40,605 nt of DNA from Lachnospiraceae bacterium UBA4260 (GCA_002395235.1 DGWK01000043.1:4463-45067), one strand, 5' to 3'. Shown: positions 1 through 7,390, counted from the first letter of the stretch. A program made the numbers and translations. The notes: generated by a model not told the origin, from the letters alone.

Positions 1-382
1 CGCCCTTGCCGCCGCCGATGGGAAGGCCGGTCAGGGAGTTCTTGAAGACCTGCTCAAAGCCAAGGAACTTGATGATGCCGAGGTTTACGGAAGGGTGGAA
101 GCGAAGACCTCCCTTGTAAGGGCCGATCGCGCTGTTAAACTGGATACGGAATCCGTTGTTGACCTGGACCTGACCGTTGTCATCTACCCACGGTACGCGG
201 AACAGGATCTGGCGCTCGGGAGTTGTGAGGCGCTCAAGGAGAGCTTCTTTTCTGTACTTTTCCTCATCAGCTTCGATCACGACGCGAAGGGACTCGAGAA
301 CTTCCTTGACGGCCTGATGGAATTCGGGCTGTGCGGGGTTCTGCGCGATCACTCTCTCCAGGATTTCATCAACATATGACAT
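1..382 (-). CDS. gdhA: NADP-type glutamate dehydrogenase, N-terminal part (runs off the window)
   Basis: Makes glutamate from 2-oxoglutarate and ammonia (or the reverse) in the cytosol, the main ammonia-assimilation step besides GS/GOGAT. About 127 residues are visible, starting MSYVDEILERVI. The hallmark hexameric GDH blocks are present: GPYKGGLRFHPSVN from residue 87, with the 2-oxoglutarate-binding Lys90, and LGFEQVFKNSLTGLPIGGGK near the cut end. The start is an ATG (reverse complement of 380-382) preceded by a very strong AAAGGAGG site. The gene continues beyond position 1, so the dinucleotide-binding domain cannot be seen. Its upstream region carries several TTGTATACAA-type palindromes that may control it. 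The assignment to GDH is firm; NADP rather than NAD preference is inferred from family resemblance. Confidence 0.95.
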   Translation of the reverse strand, partial: MSYVDEILERVIAQNPAQPEFHQAVKEVLESLRVVIEADEEKYRKEALLERLTTPERQILFRVPWVDDNGQVQVNNGFRIQFNSAIGPYKGGLRFHPSVNLGIIKFLGFEQVFKNSLTGLPIGGGKG

Positions 383-448
383 TTTCGTTTCCTCCTTTTG
401 ACTGGTGTAGTTTCCTGCAGAATGCCATGCCGTCGAGTGGATACGAAT

Positions 449-477
449 AATGTAATATAAGTATTATTGTATACAAT
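449..477 (-). promoter_or_regulatory. Operator-like palindrome with possible gdhA promoter
   Basis: ATTGTATACAAT at 466-477 is a perfect 12-bp palindrome. Read on the minus strand, TTGTAT (476-471) and TACATT (454-449) are 16 bases apart and could serve as -35 and -10 boxes, placing transcription start about 60 bases before the gdhA ATG. The palindrome would then cover the -35 box, as expected for a repressor site. The 13-mer TTATTGTATACAA (464-476) recurs at 651-663. The palindrome resembles FadR-subfamily GntR operators (TNGTNNNACNA-like), but this is only a resemblance. Confidence 0.4.
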
Positions 478-626
478 CTCTGGCATAAAGGAACGCTTTG
501 GCTGAAGAACACCATTGGGCATTATCAACAAAGCGGACACTGCTTTCTCTTTTGGGTTATTATAAAACGCCCAATACACATGTGCAATATGGCAAAATAG
601 AGAAGCAGAAAATGTTATACAGGGCA

Positions 627-674
627 ATTATTGTTGATATTTTACAATAATTATTGTATACAAGAATACAATAA
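627..674. promoter_or_regulatory. Cluster of overlapping palindromes upstream of gdhA
   Basis: Several perfect inverted repeats overlap here: ATTATTGT/ACAATAAT (627-634 and 644-651), ACAATAATTATTGT (644-657), TTGTATACAA (654-663) and TTATTGTAT/ATACAATAA (651-659 and 666-674). The 13-mer TTATTGTATACAA is shared with the site at 464-476. Two separated copies of one palindromic word upstream of gdhA suggest cooperative or looping control by a dimeric regulator. No regulator gene lies in the window. Confidence 0.4.
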
Positions 675-740
675 TAAAACATTGCGCGATTTATCGCTTT
701 AATGGGAAAAATTGACGGAAGAACATGCACCGAGATAATC

Positions 741-800
741 AATGAAAAATAACACAAAGGGGATGCTTCCCGCCGGCACAGGCGGCGGGAAGCATCCCCT
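741..800 (-). terminator. Strong minus-strand intrinsic terminator
   Basis: An 18-bp perfect stem (758-775 with 783-800; arm begins AGGGGATGCTTCCCGCCG) closes a 7-base loop. On the minus strand it is followed by a T-rich tail reading TTGTGTTATTTTT; on the plus strand no T-run follows. It therefore ends leftward transcription, either an asnA message with a roughly 300-base 3' tail or an unannotated small RNA. Confidence 0.75.
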
Positions 801-1031
801 GGAGCAGAGGAGAAGCAGAAAGAAGACTTTAGGCATAAACAATCATTTTTACAAAAACATATTCCAAAGAGGATCGAAAAAATGCATTTCCTGACCAAAG
901 TAATCAGGTTTTTTCCATGGATTTGGGCATAAGGTTGTTCTATGGAAAAAATATCTTCTAATTGCAGCTCTCAGCACGAGTTCTATGAAAAAATTGGGAG
1001 ATAAAACTATACAATAATGAATTCATGCCTA

Positions 1032-1101
1032 ATCGCAACAATTGGATCGTGGCAGTTGAATCGCAACAGTTGGATCGCAACAATTGGATCACGGCAGTGG
1101 T
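1032..1101. repeat. Five-unit degenerate 14-bp tandem repeat
   Basis: Units start at 1032, 1046, 1060, 1074 and 1088. Units 1 and 4 are identical (ATCGCAACAATTGG), unit 3 differs by one base (ATCGCAACAGTTGG), and units 2 and 5 (ATCGTGGCAGTTGA, ATCACGGCAGTGGT) are more diverged but similar to each other, which also gives a 28-bp higher-order period. The array abuts the asnA stop codon, in the 3' untranslated region of that gene. Confidence 0.8.
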
Positions 1102-1102
1102 A

Positions 1103-2110
1103 TTATAGCAGCGCAACCCCCGCCTTCTCGCATGCCGCGATCACATCTTCAGGCCAGATCGAGCTGTGCACTTCGCCGATGTGGGCCTTGCGCAGGAAGA
1201 ACATGCAGATTCGGGATTGGCCGATTCCGCCTCCGATGGTGAAGGGGAGCCGCTCCTCGAGGATTGCCTTCTGGAAAGGCAGCTCCGCTCTCTCGGGGCA
1301 GCCGGCTTTGTCGAGCTGCTCGCGCAGCGCGTCGGCGTCGACGCGGATTCCCATGGAGGAGAGCTCCAGCGCAATGTCGAGCACGGGATAGTAGACGAGG
1401 ATGTCGGCGTTGAGCTTCCAGTCGTCGTAGTCGGGAGCGCGCCCGTCGTGGGGCTCACCGTTGGCCAGCTTGTCGCCGATCTGCATCAGGCAGACGGCGC
1501 CTTTCTCGCGGCAGATCAGGTACTCGCGCTCCTTGGGAGTCTTGTCCGGATAGAGGGCTTCCAGCTCGGAGGTTGTGATAAAGAAGATATCATGAGGAAG
1601 GATTTCCTCAATATAGTCGTAGCGGATCGCCATGTATTTCTCGGTCTTGCGAAGGACTCTGTAGACATTCTGGACGACCGTCTTGAGGGTCTCCATGGTG
1701 CGGTCCTCTTTGGTGATGATCTTTTCCCAGTCCCACTGGTCCACGTAGATGGAGTGGATGTTGTCGGTGTCCTCGTCGCGGCGGATCGCCACCATGTCGG
1801 TGTACAGGCCTTCGCCGACACTGAATCCGTACTTGCCCAGCGCGTAGCGCTTCCACTTGGCCAGGGAATGGACGACTTCTGCCATCTCGCCGGATTCTTT
1901 GATGTCAAAAGATACAGGGCGCTCCACGCCATTGAGATTGTCATTGAGTCCGGATTCGGGACGGACAAACAGAGGAGCGGAGACGCGGCGCAGGTTGAGC
2001 CGCTCTGCCAGAAGATTCTGGAAGAAGTCCTTTACGGTCTTGATGGCTATCTGGGTCTCGTGAAGATCCAGAGATGACTGGTACTGATCGGGAATAATTA
2101 ATCTTTCCAT
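1103..2110 (-). CDS. asnA: Aspartate--ammonia ligase (asparagine synthetase A)
   Basis: Converts aspartate, ammonia and ATP to asparagine, AMP and pyrophosphate. The 335-residue length matches the AsnA family, which is a class II aminoacyl-tRNA synthetase-like fold. Recognisable blocks include RVSAPLFVRPESGLNDNLNG, VVHSLAKWKRYALGKYGF, GLYTDMVAIRRDED, YVDQWDWEK and, near the C-terminus, the motif-3-like FTIGGGIGQSRICMFFL. The ATG at 2108-2110 has an AAAGGG site six bases upstream. It is divergent from the helicase gene and has its own promoter. The ammonia-dependent enzyme pairs logically with gdhA nearby, although they are not one operon. A T-box leader, common for asn genes in Firmicutes, is not seen. 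Confidence 0.96.
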   Translation of the reverse strand: MERLIIPDQYQSSLDLHETQIAIKTVKDFFQNLLAERLNLRRVSAPLFVRPESGLNDNLNGVERPVSFDIKESGEMAEVVHSLAKWKRYALGKYGFSVGEGLYTDMVAIRRDEDTDNIHSIYVDQWDWEKIITKEDRTMETLKTVVQNVYRVLRKTEKYMAIRYDYIEEILPHDIFFITTSELEALYPDKTPKEREYLICREKGAVCLMQIGDKLANGEPHDGRAPDYDDWKLNADILVYYPVLDIALELSSMGIRVDADALREQLDKAGCPERAELPFQKAILEERLPFTIGGGIGQSRICMFFLRKAHIGEVHSSIWPEDVIAACEKAGVALL

Positions 2111-2230
2111 AAGTGCCCTTTCCGCCGGCCGCGGAGTAACTTTGCGGCAGCATTAAACTTTGTGGGGAAGTTCCCGTCTTTACAGGCAGTGACTTCGCGA
2201 CACAGGTGGCTCGCTCGTCGAGCGCAGAGA

Positions 2231-2259
2231 ATTTTAAAACACCGTTTATTTAATCGCAA
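2231..2259 (-). promoter_or_regulatory. Probable asnA promoter
   Basis: On the minus strand TTGCGA (2259-2254), a 17-base spacer and TAAAAT (2236-2231) form a good sigma-A type promoter. Transcription would begin near 2224, giving a leader of about 115 bases before the asnA ATG. That leader contains a GCTCG/CGAGC hairpin near its 5' end but no recognised riboswitch. Confidence 0.6.
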
Positions 2260-2312
2260 ATCCGGGAAAAATGCAATAACAGGATTCACAGAGGAATGAT
2301 ATACTGCTTTGT

Positions 2313-5006
2313 ATGAGCAAAAAAATAAGAATTTCGGTCCGGGATCTCGTGGAGTTCATCATGCGAGCCGGAGATCTGGATGAGCGCTCCGCGGGCGCTT
2401 CCGAGGAAGCCATGCTGGAAGGGGCTCGAATGCACAGAAAGCTCCAGAGGGAAGCGGGGCCCGACTATACGGCAGAGGTGCCGCTGGCAATCTATTATCC
2501 GATCACGCCGGAGGCGTTTGATGACTATTCGATCACACCGGAGGCGCATGACGGCTGTGTGCCGGCGGGCACCGAACCCGGGAACCTGCCCGGTGCGCCG
2601 GCGGACGCGGATGCCGACAGCCTCCCCTATGTACTGGTAGAAGGCCGGGCGGACGGCATTTTCTGCGGAGCGGATCCCGAGAACCCCATCTTCGGGGAGG
2701 CCTGGACCATCGATGAGATCAAAACAACATACAGAAAAGTGAGCCGGATGAAGGAGCCCGAGCCGGTGCACCTGGCGCAGGCCAAATGCTATGCCTACAT
2801 TTATTGTGTGCAGAATCAGCTGGACATTGTGCGGGTCAGAATGACCTACTGCAGCCTTGTGACGCAGGAGATCCGCCGGTTTACGCAGGAGTTCACGGCG
2901 GAGGAGATCAGCGACTGGTTCTGCGGCCTGATGGAGGAGTACCTGCGCTGGGCGAAAATGGTGATCCGCTGGGAGACGATCCGAAACCAATCCCTGTCGC
3001 AGCTGGCGTTTCCTTTTAGCTACAGGGAAGGGCAGAGAGATCTGGTGGTTCATGTCTACCACACGATCTGCCACGGCAGGAAGCTCTTTCTGGAGGCGCC
3101 CACCGGGACGGGGAAGACGATCTCGGCGATCTTTCCGGCGCTGAAAGCGATCGGGGAGAGGAAGGCGGACCGGCTTTTCTATTTTACTGCCAAAACAGTG
3201 ACCGGCCAGGTGGCTCTGGAAACATTTACGATCCTGAGGGACGCGGGGATGCGCCTTAAGAGCGTGCAGCTGACGGCAAAAGACAAGATCTGCCCGATGG
3301 AAAAGCGCGCCTGCAACCCCGACGACTGCCCGCGGGCCAAAGGGCACTTTGACAGGGTCAACGAGGCGCTGTTCGATCTTTTGACGCGGGAAGAGGACAT
3401 CCGGAGGGAGACGCTGGAGGCTTACGGAGAGAAGTACAACGTGTGCCCCTTCGAGCTGGGGCTGGATGTGTCCACTTTCGCGGACGCGATGGTGGGCGAT
3501 TACAACTATCTGTTTGATCCGCACGCGCGGCTGGCGCGCTTTTTTGCCGAGGGAAAAGGGACGGAGAGATACCTGTTCCTGGTGGACGAGGCCCACAACC
3601 TGGTGGACAGGGGGCGGGACATGTTCTCCGCGACGCTCTCGAGGGAGGAGATAAAGGCCTTTCGGAGCAAAGTGAGGGAGGCGTATCCGTCCCTGTGGAA
3701 GAAGCTCGGCAAGCTGCTCACCGCTTTCCGTCCCTTTAAGGAAGCGTTTGAACAAAAAAACTTTGAGGCGGAACCGATGACGGCGGGCGAAAGGGCAGGC
3801 TCTGTGCAGGCCGCAGTGAGCGACCCGGGCACATTGGACGCGGAGAGCGCCCCCGGCGCGGCCGCGACGCCTTCGGGAATGAGCTTCATGGAAGTCATGG
3901 GAGGCAGAGAGCGGGTCCTTTTGGTGGAGGAGATCGACACGGTGGCGGACGCCGCTTCCAAGGTCCTCGAGGAGATGCAGTTCATCCTGCAGGAGCAGAG
4001 GCGCGGAAGGGAGCAGACGGGCAAGGCGGCGGACGCGGCGGCCCCGCAGGCGCGGGAAGAGTTTATGAACGCGCTCTTTACCCTGTCGCATTTTGTGACC
4101 ATTTACGGCGGGATGGAAGGCGATTATCAGATTTACGTCGAGAGGTACGGCCGGGAAGAATACAAATTGCAGTTGTTCTGCGTGGATCCATCTGGTAAAC
4201 TGGCACAGTGCCTGGAAAAAGGAGAGGCGAGCATTCTGTTCTCCGCGACGTTTCTGCCTATCCGCTATTACAAGCGGCTTCTGGGAGGGACGGAGGAGGA
4301 CTACGAGGTGTACGCCAGGTCGTCCTTTGATCCCGGCAAACTCGGGCTCTTTATCGCGGGCGATGTGACGAGCCGCTACAGGAGCCGGGGGACCGATCAA
4401 TATGTCAAAATAGCGTCGGCCATCCACAGCGCCGTGTCCGAGAGGCATGGCAACTATATGATCTTTTTCCCGTCCTATTCCTTTATGGAAAAAGTCCTGG
4501 AGCAGTACGAGATGAGATATCCCGAGGACGAAGAGACCGCGCTGTGCGTGCAGAAACCGCAGATGACGGAAGCTGAGCGGACGTGGTTTCTCGAGCGCTT
4601 CGAGGAAGTGAGCGATGTAAAGAGCCTTCTGGGCTTTTGCGTGCTGGGCGGGATCTTCAGCGAGGGGATCGACCTGCGGCAGGACAGACTGATCGGCGCC
4701 ATTATCGTCGGGACCGGATTTCCGCAGGTGTGCGCGCAGAGAGAGATCCTCAAGGACTATTTTGACAGGCGCGGGGAAAACGGATTTGACTACGCCTACA
4801 GATATCCCGGGATGAACAAAGTCCTGCAGGCGGCGGGCAGGGTCATCCGGACGGCGGACGACGTCGGCGTCGTCGTGCTGATGGATGAGCGGTTCCGCAC
4901 GAACGCTTACAGGCGGCTTTTCCCGGTGCAGTGGAGAGGCGGCAAGGAGACAGACAGTCTGGAAATTGGGGATAAAATCTCTAAATTTTGGGACGAATGG
5001 CTTTAA
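2313..5006 (+). CDS. XPD/DinG-like Fe-S helicase with N-terminal RecB-type nuclease domain
   Basis: An 897-residue DNA repair-type helicase. The N-terminal ~220 residues carry PD-(D/E)XK nuclease signatures of the Cas4/RecB kind: GRADG (111-115), DEIKT (134-138) and QAKCYAY (156-162). The superfamily 2 helicase follows with Walker A EAPTGTGKT (261-269), four cysteines (327, 334, 339, 378) placed as in the XPD/DinG iron-sulfur domain, the DEAH box (425-428), and C-terminal motifs V/VI (FSEGIDL, QAAGRVIRT). A nuclease fused to a 5'-3' Fe-S helicase recalls eukaryotic Dna2 in concept. An Ala/Gly/Asp-rich stretch (about 83-104) and another near 500-525 look like flexible inserts. The ATG lies 16 bases after GAGGAA, an unusually long gap, while TATACT sits 7 bases before it; a short or leaderless message is possible. 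Substrate is unknown. Confidence 0.9.
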   Translation: MSKKIRISVRDLVEFIMRAGDLDERSAGASEEAMLEGARMHRKLQREAGPDYTAEVPLAIYYPITPEAFDDYSITPEAHDGCVPAGTEPGNLPGAPADADADSLPYVLVEGRADGIFCGADPENPIFGEAWTIDEIKTTYRKVSRMKEPEPVHLAQAKCYAYIYCVQNQLDIVRVRMTYCSLVTQEIRRFTQEFTAEEISDWFCGLMEEYLRWAKMVIRWETIRNQSLSQLAFPFSYREGQRDLVVHVYHTICHGRKLFLEAPTGTGKTISAIFPALKAIGERKADRLFYFTAKTVTGQVALETFTILRDAGMRLKSVQLTAKDKICPMEKRACNPDDCPRAKGHFDRVNEALFDLLTREEDIRRETLEAYGEKYNVCPFELGLDVSTFADAMVGDYNYLFDPHARLARFFAEGKGTERYLFLVDEAHNLVDRGRDMFSATLSREEIKAFRSKVREAYPSLWKKLGKLLTAFRPFKEAFEQKNFEAEPMTAGERAGSVQAAVSDPGTLDAESAPGAAATPSGMSFMEVMGGRERVLLVEEIDTVADAASKVLEEMQFILQEQRRGREQTGKAADAAAPQAREEFMNALFTLSHFVTIYGGMEGDYQIYVERYGREEYKLQLFCVDPSGKLAQCLEKGEASILFSATFLPIRYYKRLLGGTEEDYEVYARSSFDPGKLGLFIAGDVTSRYRSRGTDQYVKIASAIHSAVSERHGNYMIFFPSYSFMEKVLEQYEMRYPEDEETALCVQKPQMTEAERTWFLERFEEVSDVKSLLGFCVLGGIFSEGIDLRQDRLIGAIIVGTGFPQVCAQREILKDYFDRRGENGFDYAYRYPGMNKVLQAAGRVIRTADDVGVVVLMDERFRTNAYRRLFPVQWRGGKETDSLEIGDKISKFWDEWL

Positions 5007-5008
5007 AA

Positions 5009-5038
5009 TGTGGATAACTTTGTGGACAATGTGGATTT
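5009..5038 (+). promoter_or_regulatory. Possible DnaA-box cluster
   Basis: TGTGGATAA (5009-5017) is a perfect DnaA box in reverse orientation, followed by TGTGGACAA (5021-5029, one mismatch) and TGTGGATTT (5030-5038, two mismatches), all in the same orientation within 30 bases right after the helicase stop codon. Such clusters away from oriC are known in Bacillus subtilis. Chance occurrence cannot be excluded. Confidence 0.35.
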
Positions 5039-5063
5039 CTTTGGAAAATATGCGGGTTTCCTA

Positions 5064-5092
5064 TTGCAAAATAGAGGAAAATATGGTATTTA
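5064..5092 (+). promoter_or_regulatory. Candidate promoter of the GH13 gene
   Basis: TTGCAA (5064-5069), a 17-base spacer and TATTTA (5087-5092) could form a sigma-A promoter about 45 bases before the GH13 start codon. The -10 match is only moderate. Confidence 0.4.
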
Positions 5093-5136
5093 GGTCCGCA
5101 CTTCGGAAATCTTATGGATGATAAGGAGGAAAAACT

Positions 5137-6447
5137 ATGTGGGCGGAAGAAAGTGTGATCTATCAGATCTATCCCCTTGGGATGTGCGGCGCGCCTTATG
5201 AAAACGACGGCGTGCAGGCGCACAGGATCCTCGAGGTGAAGGAGTGGATCCCGCACCTTAACAAACTCGGCGTCACGGCAGTCTATTTCTGCCCGGTGTT
5301 CGAGTCGGATACGCACGGATACAACACGAGGGACTATAAGAAGATCGACTGCAGGCTCGGCACCAACGAGGACTTCAAGGAAGTGTGCGACGCGCTGCAC
5401 GCGGCCGGGATCCGCGTGATCCTGGACGGCGTGTTCAATCATGTCGGCAGAGGTTTCACGCAGTTTGTCGACGTGCTGAACAGGAGATGGGACTCCCCCT
5501 ACAAGGACTGGTTCCACATCAGCTTCGACGGAAACTCGAACTACAACGACGGACTCTGGTACGAGGGCTGGGAAGGCAACTATGACCTGGTAAAGCTCAA
5601 TCTCCGCAACGAGGAAGTGATCGCTCATATTTTTGACGCGATAAAGTTCTGGGTGGACTATTTTGACATCGACGGACTGCGGCTCGACGTGGCGTACTGC
5701 CTGGACAGGGATTTCATCCGCAGGCTCCGCGGGTACACGGATTCCCTGAAGCAGGATTTCTATCTGATCGGCGAGATCCTGGGCGGCGATTACAAGACCA
5801 TCATGGGAGACGGGATGCTGCACTCCGCGACCAACTACGAGTGCTACAAAGGACTGTTCTCCAGCTTCAACAGCATGAATATGTTTGAAGTCAACCACTC
5901 TCTGATGCGCCAGTTCGGCTCCGACCCCTGGTGCCTGTACAGAGGGTACCATCTGCTGTCCTTCGTGGACAACCACGATGTGACCCGCGTGGCAAGTGTG
6001 CTGACCAATAAGAAGCATCTGCCGCTGATCTATGCGCTGGCCTTCGGTATGCCCGGCATTCCCAGCATCTACTACGGCAGCGAGTGGGGCGTCGAAGGGG
6101 AGAAGAGACAGGGCGACCCGGCACTGCGCCCCCGCATCGAGGCACCCCAGTGGAACGAACTCACGGAGTGGATCAGCAAGCTTGCGGCCGCCAAAAAATC
6201 GTCCGAAGCTCTCTGCTACGGCGACTTCCGCAGCGTTGTGCTGACCAACAAGCAGTGCATCTTCGAGAGAAAGGCGGCGGGAGAGAGGGTCCTTGTGGCT
6301 ATCAACGCGGATGAAAACGAGTATGTCGCCCACTTCGACGCGGGATGCGGGACGGCGGTGGACCTGATCACCGGGGAGAAGCACGATTTTGGCGGAGGAA
6401 GCAGGCTTCCCGCTTACAGCGCGGCGTTCTGGAAGATGGAAAGATAA
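5137..6447 (+). CDS. GH13 alpha-amylase-family glycosidase
   Basis: A cytosolic (no signal peptide) 436-residue alpha-glucan or alpha-glucoside hydrolase. All four GH13 regions are present: DGVFNH (97-102), GLRLDVA with nucleophile Asp184, IGEIL with acid/base Glu213, and FVDNHD (276-281) with the transition-state Asp281. It starts almost directly with the (beta/alpha)8 barrel (VIYQIYPLG), so it lacks the N-terminal domain of neopullulanases and cyclomaltodextrinases; a short C-terminal beta domain ends the protein. The ATG follows AAGGAGG at 5122-5128. Cytosolic maltodextrin or oligosaccharide cleavage is likely, but the exact substrate cannot be read from sequence. No sugar transporter lies next to it. 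Confidence 0.93.
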   Translation: MWAEESVIYQIYPLGMCGAPYENDGVQAHRILEVKEWIPHLNKLGVTAVYFCPVFESDTHGYNTRDYKKIDCRLGTNEDFKEVCDALHAAGIRVILDGVFNHVGRGFTQFVDVLNRRWDSPYKDWFHISFDGNSNYNDGLWYEGWEGNYDLVKLNLRNEEVIAHIFDAIKFWVDYFDIDGLRLDVAYCLDRDFIRRLRGYTDSLKQDFYLIGEILGGDYKTIMGDGMLHSATNYECYKGLFSSFNSMNMFEVNHSLMRQFGSDPWCLYRGYHLLSFVDNHDVTRVASVLTNKKHLPLIYALAFGMPGIPSIYYGSEWGVEGEKRQGDPALRPRIEAPQWNELTEWISKLAAAKKSSEALCYGDFRSVVLTNKQCIFERKAAGERVLVAINADENEYVAHFDAGCGTAVDLITGEKHDFGGGSRLPAYSAAFWKMER

Positions 6448-6483
6448 CAGTCTTCCCGCCCGTTGCCATCTGTGACAAAAGAG

Positions 6484-6513
6484 TGTACAGCGTCTGAAGC
6501 TGTGTGCTATAAT
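6484..6513 (+). promoter_or_regulatory. Candidate promoter of the PrsW-like gene
   Basis: TATAAT at 6508-6513 is a consensus -10 box. The best upstream partner is TGTACA (6484-6489) at 18 bases, a weak -35. It lies about 80 bases before the preferred start codon. Confidence 0.45.
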
Positions 6514-6592
6514 GGGCGTGATTTGATCAATATTTTTCATTATTTATCAATTACTATTATCAGGCAATTTGATGCCGGAAAGAGGGGCTACT

Positions 6593-7285
6593 ATGACAAT
6601 GGTTTTGGTTGCCGGGCTTCTGCCCGTCGCGGTACTTCTTTTTTACATTTATTCCCATGACAAGATTGAAAAGGAACCCACGGGACTGCTCATCAAGCTC
6701 CTGTTCTTCGGATGCCTTTCCTGCATTCCGGCCGTGATCCTGGAGTCGGTGTGGACCAATTTCCTGCAGGGAATCGGCATGAACCCGTACAGCCTGATCT
6801 ACATTCTGATTGAGAATTTCCTCGTCGTGGCGCTGGCGGAAGAGGGCAGCAAGAGAGTGCTGCTGCAGCTGGGAAGCTGGAATAACCCCGCGTTTAACTA
6901 TGTGTTTGACGGCGTCGTCTACGCTGTCTGCGTATCGCTGGGATTTGCCGGACTGGAAAATGTGCTCTACATCGGCGGATTCGGAATGGACATCGCTGTG
7001 ATCAGAGGAGTGGCAGCGGTTCCGCTCCACTGCATCTGCGGCGTTTTCATGGGACACTACTACGGCCTTGAGAAAACGTATACCGTGCGTGGCATGATTA
7101 ACGAGGCCAAGAACGCGAAACTCATGGGACTTCTGATTCCCATTCTGATCCACGGATTCTACGATTTCGCAGCTTCGATCGGAAACGAGACCTTTGTGTA
7201 TATCTGGCTGATCTTCGTAGTGGTGATGGATATCATCGCGATCCGGTCGATCAAGAAGTACTCCAGGCTTGATTCGCCGATCTGA
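6593..7285 (+). CDS. PrsW-family intramembrane protease
   Basis: A polytopic membrane protein of 230 residues in the PrsW (CPBP-like, M82) family, whose best-known member cleaves anti-sigma factor RsiW in Bacillus subtilis. The family motifs are visible: EEGSKR (83-88), GFAGLEN, a His in PLHCICGVFMGHYYG and the C-terminal HGFYDF. Six or more hydrophobic segments alternate through the chain, beginning at the N-terminus. I prefer the ATG at 6593, preceded by AGAGGGG at a 5-base gap, over upstream TTG 6569 or ATG 6572, whose ribosome sites are poor. Its substrate here is unknown; no anti-sigma gene is adjacent. Confidence 0.9.
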   Translation: MTMVLVAGLLPVAVLLFYIYSHDKIEKEPTGLLIKLLFFGCLSCIPAVILESVWTNFLQGIGMNPYSLIYILIENFLVVALAEEGSKRVLLQLGSWNNPAFNYVFDGVVYAVCVSLGFAGLENVLYIGGFGMDIAVIRGVAAVPLHCICGVFMGHYYGLEKTYTVRGMINEAKNAKLMGLLIPILIHGFYDFAASIGNETFVYIWLIFVVVMDIIAIRSIKKYSRLDSPI

Positions 7286-7314
7286 ACGGGCATTACAATT
7301 TTTTGAAAAAACAG

Positions 7315-7343
7315 TTGACACGCGGTGGACACTGAGGTATATT
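7315..7343 (+). promoter_or_regulatory. Near-consensus promoter of the tRNA-Gly pair
   Basis: TTGACA (7315-7320), a 17-base spacer and TATATT (7338-7343) make the best sigma-A promoter in the window. Transcription should start near 7350, about 40 bases before the first tRNA. It overlaps the inverted repeat described separately. Confidence 0.85.
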
Positions 7344-7360
7344 AATCATTGTCCACCGCG
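7321..7360. repeat. 10-bp inverted repeat framing the tRNA promoter -10 box
   Basis: CGCGGTGGAC (7321-7330) and its exact reverse complement GTCCACCGCG (7351-7360) flank a 20-base core that contains the -10 box TATATT. The left arm starts in the promoter spacer and the right arm lies at about +1 to +11. Because the left arm is untranscribed, an RNA hairpin is unlikely from this promoter. A DNA operator with half-sites about three helical turns apart is the simplest reading. Confidence 0.75.
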
Positions 7361-7390
7361 AAAAACGGTTCGGAAATAAGATTTATAAAT

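Larger units (their letters stand above)
383..1102. other. Intergenic region between gdhA and asnA, no credible gene
   Basis: These 720 bases are clearly more AT-rich than the flanking genes up to about position 1000. Short open frames here (for example minus strand 560-898) run through a terminator-like hairpin and have no ribosome site or recognisable protein, so I call none. The region holds operator-like palindromes (464-477 and 627-674), a minus-strand hairpin terminator (758-800) and a 14-bp tandem repeat (1032-1101). Positions 800-1030 show nothing I can interpret, although a small RNA ending at the terminator is possible. Confidence 0.6.

Noticed and set aside
560..898. 112-codon minus-strand open frame between gdhA and asnA
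   Set aside because: It runs straight through the 18-bp terminator hairpin, is Cys/Phe-rich without pattern and has no ribosome site.
1166..2077. 303-codon plus-strand open frame inside asnA
   Set aside because: It is the complement of a fully conserved AsnA protein and shows no features of its own.
2111..2230. T-box or other riboswitch in the asnA leader
   Set aside because: The diagnostic AGGGTGGNACCGCG antiterminator sequence and a terminator are absent, and the leader is too short for a T-box.
2286..4448. Long open frame of 720 codons on the minus strand opposite the helicase gene
   Set aside because: The product is Arg/His/Leu-rich with no motif, and the plus frame encodes a complete, motif-rich helicase. 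GC-rich codon bias opens the antisense frame.
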